Assembly: GCA_027008965.1 (NCBI GenBank)
Contig: JALVDN010000396.1
Coordinates: 1-6,811 of the forward strand
From: Flavobacteriales bacterium
GTDB taxonomy: Bacteria; Bacteroidota; Bacteroidia; Flavobacteriales; Flavobacteriaceae
DNA: 6,811 nt
Direction: 5' to 3'
Made by a program: the position numbers and the translations under genes. Under the pieces are notes generated by a model. It was not told where the DNA came from. It saw nothing but the letters and a program-made list of their open reading frames with translations, and did not search any database. Below, in pieces: positions 1 through 6,071 of the stretch (position 1 is the first letter of the stretch; every line of letters starts with the position of its first letter).

Positions 1-13
1 ATTTCTCAGTCGT

Positions 14-39
14 TCATTTCGTTCACTCCTTCGAAATGA
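14..39. repeat. Short palindromic intergenic repeat (TCATTTCG / CGAAATGA)
   Basis: TCATTTCG at 14-21 is an exact 8-base inverted repeat of CGAAATGA at 32-39, with a 10-base spacer. Read on the minus strand, the segment has the form GTCATTTCGAAGGAG...GACTGAGAAAT, which resembles a dispersed intergenic repeat I recall from many Bacteroidota and other genomes. The dispersed nature is memory-based; only the palindrome is visible here. It is not followed by a T-run on either strand, so it is not a classical terminator. It begins at the window edge and may extend to the left. Confidence 0.5.
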
Positions 40-128
40 CAGACTCTCCTACAATAAAATCAGTAGCGCATTTAAACCAAATCTAAAATCTTACATCGTT
101 AATCGATGTTAAATATTCCCATCAAGCG

Positions 129-166
129 CCGGCGGGCGAAGTGGTATCCTTTTGAAGGCCCGCCGG
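129..166. repeat. GC-rich perfect inverted repeat (9-bp stem)
   Basis: CCGGCGGGC at 129-137 is perfectly complementary to GCCCGCCGG at 158-166, enclosing a 20-base AT-richer loop. On the plus strand the stem is followed by ATTTTTGG, so it could act as a plus-strand terminator, but no plus-strand gene is visible upstream. It is much richer in GC than the genes and adjoins a second stem, so I read it as one arm of a larger repetitive element. It lies downstream of the minus-strand operon and could also impede transcription leaving the operon, although no T-run follows on that strand. Confidence 0.6.
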
Positions 167-167
167 A

Positions 168-234
168 TTTTTGGCCACGGCGAGGAGGCTCCGAGCCACG
201 ACGAGGAGACCCCGCAGCCGTGCTTTGCCAAAAA
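168..234. repeat. Long imperfect hairpin with internal tandem repeat
   Basis: TTTTTGGC (168-175) pairs with GCCAAAAA (227-234), and directly inside it CACGGC (176-181) pairs with GCCGTG (217-222). This gives a 14-bp stem with a 4-base bulge (223-226). The enclosed segment has a small GGCT/AGCC hairpin. It also holds a near-tandem repeat: the 19-base units at 175-193 and 196-214 match at 16 of 19 positions with period 21, the core being CGAGGAG. CCCCGC at 210-215 can alternatively pair with GCGGGG at 239-244, so two mutually exclusive folds are possible. No protein-coding signal was seen. It is likely a repetitive intergenic element, possibly transcribed and structured. Confidence 0.55.
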
Positions 235-292
235 CCGAGCGGGGCGAAAAAGATTTAAACGGAGCACGCCATAAGGCGCCCAAGTGATTTTT

Positions 293-1324
293 TTATAAAA
301 GTTTTAAAATTCTCCCGGCAACAATTTCAGGCGTCATGTCGTCCCAAATGTTTTCGTAGCCCTTGCAAATTTTGTTTCCGTAAATGGAACAGGGAAGTTT
401 GGGGTATTTTTTTAAATCGGGGGTGAGTTGATAGGCCCCGGTTTGTCCGAAGGGAGCAAATCCGGCATAGGGATGGGTGATACCCCAGGTGGTGAAAACC
501 GGGATGCCGTAGTTGGCCGCCAAATGCCCGTTGCCCGAGTCCATGGACCACATCATATCCAGACGGGAAATGATTTCCAGTTCTTTTTCGAAATTGAACA
601 TTCCGGCCAGGTTGAAAATGCGGTTTGTATCCGTCACCAAAGAATCCAATAATTTTTTTTCGGAAGGAGCGCCGAAAAGCAAGATGGAAACATCATTTCG
701 CTTGTTGATGATTTGTTGAATAACTTCACGGGTTCCGCCCAAAGGATATTGTTTACCGACGTGTCGAGCAAGAGGTGCCACACCGAGCAGGGTTTGACCT
801 TTGAAAATATCAAGAAAAAGTTCAACTTCTTCACTGACTTGTAATGTAATGGGTTCAAAAAACGATAGGTCCACTTGAAAGCCTGCTTTTCGGAATACGT
901 CGGCATAGCGTTCGTGGGTGGTTTTGAGCGGTTGGGCATGTAGTGCGCCTTGTTTGATTAACTTCCTTTTTTCTTTTCGGCCCTTGTTTATGACAAAAAC
1001 TTGATTGCCTTGAAGTTTCAAGTAGAAGCGAAGGATTTTGGTGCGAAGCACATCGTGCAAATCCAGAAAAGTGTCAAGGTGCAGTTGATGTAGTTCCCGG
1101 CTTAATTTCCACAATTGAGCAGGTGAATGGTAGGTTTTGTCCACATCCTTGCCGGTGAATTCCACGCTTTCCAAACCTTTGAAAACGGGTTTGAAAAAAG
1201 GCCGTGAAATCATTTTTATTTGAACATTGTTTTGACGGGCGACGCATTGCAACACCGGGACGGTCATGGCTACGTCGCCTAGGGCCGAAAAACGCCAAGC
1301 AACTACTGAAGCAGTGTGGTTCAT
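293..1324 (-). CDS. Glycosyltransferase family 9 (heptosyltransferase-like) protein
   Basis: This 343-residue protein has the length and the key motifs of ADP-heptose:LPS heptosyltransferase-type enzymes (GT9, GT-B fold). Near the N-terminus, RFSALGDVAMTVPVL (residues 11-25) is the family signature loop. Mid-protein, APLARHVGKQYPL (183-195) resembles the nucleotide-sugar region at the start of the second domain. MDSGNGHLAANYGIPVFTTWG (261-281) is the typical C-terminal donor-binding segment. It probably transfers a sugar onto lipopolysaccharide or another surface glycan at the cytoplasmic face of the inner membrane; donor and acceptor cannot be read from the sequence. Its ATG overlaps the stop of the upstream DUF4254 gene (ATGA), implying coupled translation. 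It is the last gene of the minus-strand cluster, and no clean terminator follows, only the GC-rich hairpins. The family is secure; the exact substrate is unknown. Confidence 0.9.
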   Translation of the reverse strand: MNHTASVVAWRFSALGDVAMTVPVLQCVARQNNVQIKMISRPFFKPVFKGLESVEFTGKDVDKTYHSPAQLWKLSRELHQLHLDTFLDLHDVLRTKILRFYLKLQGNQVFVINKGRKEKRKLIKQGALHAQPLKTTHERYADVFRKAGFQVDLSFFEPITLQVSEEVELFLDIFKGQTLLGVAPLARHVGKQYPLGGTREVIQQIINKRNDVSILLFGAPSEKKLLDSLVTDTNRIFNLAGMFNFEKELEIISRLDMMWSMDSGNGHLAANYGIPVFTTWGITHPYAGFAPFGQTGAYQLTPDLKKYPKLPCSIYGNKICKGYENIWDDMTPEIVAGRILKLL

Positions 1325-1929
1325 TTTTTCTTTCCGTAGAGGACAGGATTTAAGTCGGGGTCATTATACATTTTCATCTGCTTGTAAACTTTCATGTATT
1401 TTTCACCCCGGGCAATATCTTCAAGCAGTTCGTCTATGGCCGTGGAAAGGTCTTTTTGTTGTTCAAGCAGAATGTTGTATTTCTCTTCCACTTCTTTTTT
1501 CTTTGCGGGGCTTAGGTCTGTGCGTTTTCGCTCTTCGTTCATGTGATAGATTTTCAAGGCCAGAATAGAAAGCCGGTCTAAGGCCCATGCCGGACTTTCG
1601 GTGTTTATTTTGGCATCGGGTTTGGGTTTGACGTCTTTGAAATAATTTAAAAACCAACTGTCAATATATTCCACTACATCCGTTCGTTCTTGATTGCTTT
1701 TGTCAATCCACCGTTTGATTTCAAGCGCTTTTTCGGGTTCAATGTTGGGGTCGCGTATGATATCTTCCAAATGCCATTGAACTGTGTCAATCCAGTTTTT
1801 CAGATAGAGCAGATGTTCCAAACTGTCTTTGGGATAGGGATTGTCAATGGGTTGATATACACTGTCGGTTTCATGGTATTTCCGGATACTTTCATTGAAA
1901 ATTCGGTTGGCTTTTTCGGCTATTTTCAT
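1321..1929 (-). CDS. DUF4254 domain-containing protein
   Basis: This 202-residue, mainly helical and highly charged protein has no signal peptide or membrane segment, so it should be cytoplasmic. I recognise DUF4254 from three segments: the central helix NWIDTVQWHLEDIIRDP (45-61), KRWIDKSNQERTDVVEYID (72-90), and the conserved NTESPAWALDRLSILALKIYHM stretch (109-130). Residues 142-172 are Lys/Glu-rich and could form a coiled coil. The biochemical function of the family is unknown to me. From memory, it commonly sits beside GT9 genes in Bacteroidota, as it does here with an ATGA overlap, which suggests a role with the glycosyltransferase. The start is 13 nt after the stop of the YjjG gene, with no evident Shine-Dalgarno sequence. 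Family assignment is confident; any role in glycan assembly is inference from context. Confidence 0.87.
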   Translation of the reverse strand: MKIAEKANRIFNESIRKYHETDSVYQPIDNPYPKDSLEHLLYLKNWIDTVQWHLEDIIRDPNIEPEKALEIKRWIDKSNQERTDVVEYIDSWFLNYFKDVKPKPDAKINTESPAWALDRLSILALKIYHMNEERKRTDLSPAKKKEVEEKYNILLEQQKDLSTAIDELLEDIARGEKYMKVYKQMKMYNDPDLNPVLYGKKK

Positions 1930-1942
1930 AATGCTGAGTGGT

Positions 1943-2656
1943 TTAATTTGCTATGGATTTTTCTTCTGTAAAGATATCAATAAGTTCGGTTAGTCGGTAA
2001 ATGGTGTGTGCCACAGTGGGCGGAATATCCGTTTTCTTTTCCGGGTCAAATAAAATCCCTTGCATGCCCACATTAATAGCCCCCAGAACATCGGCTTTCA
2101 AATTGTCTCCCACCATCACCGAAAGATGTGCAAATGTTCCGGCTTTTTTCAAGGCGTGATTAAAAACATCGGGATGTGGCTTGAGTTTTCCGGTTTCTTC
2201 GGATACGGTTATGGTTTTGAAAAAACATTCCAATCCGGAATTTTGTATTTTTTTGAATTGTACTTCCTTGAATCCGTTGGTGAGTAGATGCAAATTGTAA
2301 TGTGGCTTTAAAACTTGCAATACTTCCTGGGCGCCTGGAAACAAGCTGGTTCCTTCAGGTAAAATTTCCAAATATTCTTCTGCCAATTGATGAATAAAAT
2401 CATTGTCAATCGGGATATTAAGTGCGTCAAAGGTTTGTTTTAAACGTAAATATTTTACTTCTTCTTTGGTACGTTCTCCGTGGGCATATTGATGCCATAA
2501 TGCTTCATTTATGGGATGATAGATTTTGAAAAAATCTTCCGGATCAAATGGAAAATCATAAGTTTCAAATAATATTCTGTAAGCCCGCTTGGAATTGGTT
2601 TCAAAATCCCATAAGGTGTGATCCAAGTCAAAAAATATATCGGTTTTCCGGTTCAT
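1943..2656 (-). CDS. yjjG: YjjG-type HAD phosphatase (noncanonical pyrimidine nucleotidase)
   Basis: This 237-residue protein is a HAD-superfamily hydrolase with all four motifs. Motif I is FFDLDHTLWD, with nucleophile D10 and acid/base D12. Motif II is LLTNG (T126-N127). Motif III is K159 in GKLKPHPDVF. Motif IV is GDNLKAD (D184, D189). The DLDHTLWDFE form of motif I and the overall length match the YjjG subfamily, 5'-nucleotidases that dephosphorylate dUMP, UMP, dTMP and noncanonical pyrimidine nucleotides and so help keep modified bases out of DNA. The helical cap is residues 17-100. It should be soluble and cytoplasmic. Its ATG overlaps the stop of the upstream deacetylase-like gene by 4 nt (ATGA), so translation is probably coupled. 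Subfamily assignment rests on motif style and could shift to a related HAD phosphatase, but the HAD call is certain. Confidence 0.88.
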   Translation of the reverse strand: MNRKTDIFFDLDHTLWDFETNSKRAYRILFETYDFPFDPEDFFKIYHPINEALWHQYAHGERTKEEVKYLRLKQTFDALNIPIDNDFIHQLAEEYLEILPEGTSLFPGAQEVLQVLKPHYNLHLLTNGFKEVQFKKIQNSGLECFFKTITVSEETGKLKPHPDVFNHALKKAGTFAHLSVMVGDNLKADVLGAINVGMQGILFDPEKKTDIPPTVAHTIYRLTELIDIFTEEKSIAN

Positions 2657-4002
2657 TTTTCACTGAATGTTTCAATGGTTTGTTTATACACTTTGGTCCA
2701 ACCGCTCCATTCTTCAAAATCCGATAGAACCGCATTATGAAAAACGGGCAAAAACCAACCGCCGTAACGCTTGATAATATTTCCGTAATAATGTATGGTT
2801 TCCCATGCTTTTTCCGCTCTTTGCGCGGGAGGTAATGTTTGAATGCCGGGATGATGAAAGTTTAATTGATAATCGGTTACCGGAACAGGATAAACAAGTA
2901 AATCCGTGACGTTTTCTTCTTCCAGATCATAAAAATAAAACGGGTGCGAAGTAGAAGCCCTGAAACCTTCTTTCCGGGCAAATCCCATGGTGTAATCTTC
3001 CTTGATTTCGTGTTGCCATAATTGAATATAAGATTCCGGAATTTTTATTTTAAAAAAATGGAAGAGGGTTTTGTTTACGGGCTTGTGTATGATTTCTTCC
3101 AAACGTTGTTTTTCCCATTTGAATTTTTGCAAATCCTCCGAAGCATAATAGGAAACCAGTAAACCTACATCCGAATAATCCGCCATTTCCACTATGGTTT
3201 TTTTCAAAGCAGGACGCAATGGGGAAACATTGTGGTCAAAATGCGAGTAATTCCCCACCAAAAAAAAACTGGTCAACGGGTGATTGAAAGTCTTTTTTAG
3301 ACGGATAATTTCATCAAATGTATCATAAGGGTCTTTAGAACTGAAAAATCCGAATTTTAATCTATTCCATAGATTTTTCCATTTTAATGTAAACAAACTT
3401 TCAACAATACCACCCGAATGCCTGACAATACCTTTATATTTATATAAGTGCGAAATCGATATGCTCATAATCGGATTAAAACGGAATGAAGGCAAAGGAA
3501 AACGATAGTCCTCAAATTTTTCTTCAAATTTTTTCTTGAACAAATCCAACCAAATTTCTATTAAAGGTTGGTCTAAAAAACCCAACCTGAAAGCCAAGCT
3601 TTTTTCAAAACCGAAACGCCCGTGCTCATCCGTATCCTGTTGGGTATATTCTTCATAACGCGATAAAAAATAAAAAATACCACTGAACAAATCAAAAGGC
3701 ATGCTGGCTTCTTCCTTGACAGGGAACAATACTGTTACATTATCCCATTTATCCGTTTGTGGAATAAAGTCGTTGCGGATGCCTTTTTCATCTAAAAATC
3801 CCGTATCACGAATATGAAACTCATGCCCTAAACGGTTAGGAATGTAAGAAAATTTCGGACCGTTGTAAGCAACAAAATCTTCCAGTTTGGATGTAATTTG
3901 ATAAGGCACACGTAGGATATGCGAAAAAACATGTGAAAAAACATATGCCTTCCTGGCGGAATTTTTATGAACAAAAATAAGCAAACTCTCCCGCTTATCC
4001 AT
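2653..4002 (-). CDS. DUF7033/polysaccharide-deacetylase-fold protein with degenerate active site
   Basis: This 449-residue protein matches the Bacteroidota family with an N-terminal DUF7033 region and a C-terminal NodB-like polysaccharide deacetylase domain. The N-terminal hallmark is present: FDLFSGIFYFLSRYEEYTQ (103-121), then DEHGRF (125-130). C-terminal hallmarks also remain: KYKG (188-191), EDYTMGFARKEGFRA (335-349), FHN (421-423) and GWTKVY (434-439). From my memory of the family, the metal site is PTYDIDxxYxYKxKG followed by GLHPSY. Here these read PIMSISISHLYKYKG (177-191) and GLLVSYY (280-286). Both aspartates are therefore serines (S180, S182; codons AGC and TCG), and His-Pro is Leu282-Val283. 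The later RQH motif reads LFH (313-315). The frame is intact, so this is a pseudoenzyme candidate rather than a pseudogene. There is no signal peptide or membrane helix. The gene starts 40 nt after the persulfide-enzyme gene and overlaps yjjG. A role in surface glycan work is inference from the fold and the GT9/DUF4254 neighbours. Confidence 0.85.
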   Translation of the reverse strand: MDKRESLLIFVHKNSARKAYVFSHVFSHILRVPYQITSKLEDFVAYNGPKFSYIPNRLGHEFHIRDTGFLDEKGIRNDFIPQTDKWDNVTVLFPVKEEASMPFDLFSGIFYFLSRYEEYTQQDTDEHGRFGFEKSLAFRLGFLDQPLIEIWLDLFKKKFEEKFEDYRFPLPSFRFNPIMSISISHLYKYKGIVRHSGGIVESLFTLKWKNLWNRLKFGFFSSKDPYDTFDEIIRLKKTFNHPLTSFFLVGNYSHFDHNVSPLRPALKKTIVEMADYSDVGLLVSYYASEDLQKFKWEKQRLEEIIHKPVNKTLFHFFKIKIPESYIQLWQHEIKEDYTMGFARKEGFRASTSHPFYFYDLEEENVTDLLVYPVPVTDYQLNFHHPGIQTLPPAQRAEKAWETIHYYGNIIKRYGGWFLPVFHNAVLSDFEEWSGWTKVYKQTIETFSEK

Positions 4003-4042
4003 CAGGAATTTTTTTCAAATCTAATGAAAAAACCCGATGATT

Positions 4043-5407
4043 TTATGAACCAGCGGTTATTTTATTTTCAATAGCAGTCATTCCACCCAAAACAAAACCC
4101 GTAGGGATATCAAACAAATGTTTAATATAAGAAGCCGCCAATGAAGAGCGTGCACCCCGGTTGCATGCAAAAAACACAGGCTTGTCTTTTTTAAGACTTT
4201 CCGGATTGTTTAATAATGAAAATACAGGGAAATTTTCAAATCCTTCCACATCACCGTTTCTTTCTTCAGGTAATCTAATATCTATGAATCGGAATTTTTC
4301 CTGGGTCATATTTTCAACCGCTGATATTGTGATGAGTTTTTCCGTTTCAAAACCTTTTTGAACCCATTCATGAATTCCGTTTTTTAAAACATAAACAGGA
4401 TTTTCCAAACCGGTCAAACGCAATTCGTCAATAGCTTTTTGAAGAAGGTTACTATCGGAAGGAACAATAAAAACCGGTTTGTTTTCTGGAACAATCCATC
4501 CGGCATAGTTGGTCAAGTGCAAACAATCAAAATCAAAATTCACGGCGCCCGGAATATGCGCCGTGGCAAAAGCATGTCTGTTACGCAAATCCATAATAAA
4601 AGGTCGTTCGTGTTGTTCTAATTTGTCTTTGAAAAGTTCGGCATCCAGTTCGATAGGTCGGGGAATGTCTTTCAATAATTTAGGCCCTTGAATATTGATT
4701 TTTCCGCAACGTTTAAAATGAGCCGGAATAGGGGGCATATCTTTCAATAATTCCTTTGAAAAGGTTTCCTTGTCTCTCCATTCAAGTGAAGGGTTAAACT
4801 TTTTCTCATAACCTATGGTAGAATGCCATTTATCCGACAAAGATTTTCCACACAACGAACCGGATGCATGAACCGGGTAAATCTCCACATAATCAGGTAA
4901 CTTCAATAATTTATGAAATAATGAATCATACAATTTTTCCATCAACTCCTTTTCACGTTCCGGAAACAAATCGGGCCGGCCCACATCACCCACAAAAAGC
5001 GTATCGCCCGTAAAAACCCCGAAAGGTTCTTCACTTCTCGATAAATCCGAAACAACATAAGAAACACACCATGGCGAATGTCCCGGCGTTTCCAAAACTT
5101 TCAAACGGATATTTTCAAATTCCAAAATATCATTTTCTTCCACACCTATATGCGGAAAAAAAGTTTTCATTCCTTTAAAAACATAAATAGGAGCGTTTGT
5201 TTTTTCTTTCAATTCCATATGTCCCGCCACATAATCCGCATGCGCATGAGTGAGTAATATACCTGTAATTTCAACCTGTCTTTTCTTGGCTTCTTCAAGA
5301 TATTTTTCAACATTTCTTTCAGGATCAATTACCCAAGCTTCATTCTCTCCCACCAACATATACGATAAAATAGAAAGCCCCTCCGAAAAAAAAGTAATGA
5401 TCCGCAT
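4043..5407 (-). CDS. CstB-like persulfide dioxygenase-rhodanese fusion (MBL fold)
   Basis: This 454-residue protein has three modules. Residues 1-210 are a metallo-beta-lactamase domain of the ETHE1/persulfide dioxygenase type: THAHADYVAGH (53-63; H54, H56, D58), H110 in TPGHSP, D135 in FTGDTLFVGDVGRPDL, H180 in YPVHASGSLCGK, and STIGYEKKFNP (196-206). Residues 255-350 form a first rhodanese domain (DLRNRHAFATAHIPGAVNF) in which the active-site loop reads IVPSDSN and lacks cysteine. Residues 360-450 form a second rhodanese domain with C415 in ACNRGARSS, a complete sulfur-carrying loop. This order and length match CstB, known from Staphylococcus, which oxidises glutathione- or CoA-type persulfides and passes sulfur to give thiosulfate. 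C186 in SLCGK may be an additional functional thiol. The protein is cytoplasmic and Fe(II)-dependent by family. The HADY in place of HADH is, to my memory, common in the rhodanese-fused branch. The exact persulfide substrate is unknown. Confidence 0.88.
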   Translation of the reverse strand: MRIITFFSEGLSILSYMLVGENEAWVIDPERNVEKYLEEAKKRQVEITGILLTHAHADYVAGHMELKEKTNAPIYVFKGMKTFFPHIGVEENDILEFENIRLKVLETPGHSPWCVSYVVSDLSRSEEPFGVFTGDTLFVGDVGRPDLFPEREKELMEKLYDSLFHKLLKLPDYVEIYPVHASGSLCGKSLSDKWHSTIGYEKKFNPSLEWRDKETFSKELLKDMPPIPAHFKRCGKINIQGPKLLKDIPRPIELDAELFKDKLEQHERPFIMDLRNRHAFATAHIPGAVNFDFDCLHLTNYAGWIVPENKPVFIVPSDSNLLQKAIDELRLTGLENPVYVLKNGIHEWVQKGFETEKLITISAVENMTQEKFRFIDIRLPEERNGDVEGFENFPVFSLLNNPESLKKDKPVFFACNRGARSSLAASYIKHLFDIPTGFVLGGMTAIENKITAGS

Positions 5408-5435
5408 TTCTCGAATTTTTTGGATTTTATTATAA

Positions 5436-5443
5436 CAAAAATA
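5436..5443 (-). promoter_or_regulatory. Possible internal -7 element before the persulfide gene
   Basis: The minus strand reads TATTTTTG, an exact match to the Bacteroidota -7 consensus TAnnTTTG, 28 bases upstream of the persulfide-enzyme ATG at 5407. A TTG-type -33 element at the usual 19-21 base spacing is not visible. The region is AT-rich, so chance matches are expected. If real, it would let the persulfide gene and those after it be transcribed independently of the membrane-protein gene. Confidence 0.25.
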
Positions 5444-5451
5444 ACAAAATC

Positions 5452-5889
5452 TTATTTTTTCCTAAACTCAATAAGAAGTAAACCTGCTATGGAGAACACA
5501 CCGAATAATCCTATGAAAAAATAATGTTTCCCTGTCAAAAACGGTTCTTTCATCCAAATAATAAAACTGAACAACAAAGGAAGCAAAATCAATATAAATC
5601 TGAAAAGCGAGATATGATTTTTTCTACGAACTAATTTTTCCAAACCCAAATATGTATAAGTAATAATCAAAGCAAAACTCAAAAAATACAAATATATAGG
5701 TATGGCCAATAAGAAAACCGTCGCATCTTTGTTAACACAAAAAACATTAAAAAAACAAGGGCTATACAAAACCTCGCCCGTGCTGGCCAAAAGAGCAAAT
5801 AAATACAACACCGGCCCATAAAATCCAAAAATAGTAAGCCGTTTCTTTCGTTCTTTTTTCTTCTCCTGATTTTCAAAAATATTTGCCAC
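5452..5889 (-). CDS. Small four-helix membrane protein, unknown function
   Basis: This 145-residue protein matches no family I recognise. A short basic head (MANIFENQEKKKERKKR) precedes four probable transmembrane helices near residues 19-38, 57-82, 94-113 and 123-141. The basic N-terminus, the basic loop LEKLVRRKNH (83-92) and the FRKK tail all fit the cytoplasmic side under the positive-inside rule. That would put the loop between helices 1 and 2 outside the cytoplasm; it carries two cysteines, C45 and C51 (PCFFNVFC), which could form a disulfide. It is the first gene of the minus-strand cluster and lies 44 nt ahead of the persulfide enzyme, divergent from hsp20. The start is the ATG that gives the basic head; no strong Shine-Dalgarno is visible. 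A link to sulfur or redox chemistry would be speculation from position alone. Confidence 0.7.
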   Translation of the reverse strand: MANIFENQEKKKERKKRLTIFGFYGPVLYLFALLASTGEVLYSPCFFNVFCVNKDATVFLLAIPIYLYFLSFALIITYTYLGLEKLVRRKNHISLFRFILILLPLLFSFIIWMKEPFLTGKHYFFIGLFGVFSIAGLLLIEFRKK

Positions 5890-5935
5890 ACCAATAACAT
5901 TTTACAATGATGCAATTTACAATATATATTTTAAT

Positions 5936-5943
5936 CAAAGATA
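5936..5943 (-). promoter_or_regulatory. Candidate -7 promoter element for the minus-strand operon
   Basis: The minus strand reads TATCTTTG, an exact match to the Bacteroidota TAnnTTTG element, placed 47 bases upstream of the first operon ATG at 5889. That would give a leader of about 40 bases. A -33 TTG at the normal spacing is not apparent. A second match, TAGTTTTG at 5991-5998 on the same strand, is an alternative with a TTGC about 24 bases further upstream, a slightly long spacing. The AT-rich context lowers confidence in either. Confidence 0.35.
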
Positions 5944-6014
5944 TTTTTTTAGCTATTAAGAATATAAAAACATTTTCTCTGACAACATTTCAAAACTACT
6001 GCCAAAAAGTCATA

Positions 6015-6022
6015 TATTTTTG
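6015..6022 (+). promoter_or_regulatory. Candidate -7 promoter element for hsp20
   Basis: TATTTTTG is an exact match to the Bacteroidota TAnnTTTG element, 50 bases upstream of the hsp20 ATG at 6072. No TTG is found at the expected -33 spacing, which would be consistent with an activator- or alternative-sigma-dependent promoter, or with a chance match. Small inverted tetramers TGAC (5980-5983) and GTCA (6009-6012) bracket the upstream region. I did not find a CIRCE-type or sigma-54 site. Confidence 0.35.
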
Positions 6023-6071
6023 CAAGGCATATAATTTGATATATTCAAAATGAACCAAAAAAATAAAAGCC

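Noticed and set aside
93..109. ACATCG...CGATGT 6-bp hairpin as a terminator
   Set aside because: It is a short AT-flanked stem with no T-run on either strand and no adjacent gene end.
129..250. CRISPR array or tRNA/rRNA fragment in the left GC-rich element
   Set aside because: There is only one near-tandem pair with a 2-base gap and no spacers, and no cloverleaf or rRNA signature can be seen.
262..292. CGCC-ATAA-GGCG as the terminator of the minus-strand operon
   Set aside because: There are only four pairs before mismatches, and the minus strand lacks a directly following T-run. I cannot assign the operon's end.
634..939. 101-residue open frame on the minus strand inside the GT9 gene, and similar overlapping frames in the other genes
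   Set aside because: They are out of frame with well-supported genes, lack recognisable domains and have no separate initiation signals.
4016..4023. TAGATTTG on the minus strand as a promoter for the deacetylase-like gene
   Set aside because: It matches TAnnTTTG but sits only 14 bases before the ATG and has no -33 partner, and the gene is closely spaced within the cluster. A chance match in AT-rich DNA is more likely.
6009..6024. Possible sigma-54 (-24/-12) promoter before hsp20 because of TTGCA
   Set aside because: At the required 10-base spacing the -24 GG is absent (TC instead), so only half of the signature is present.
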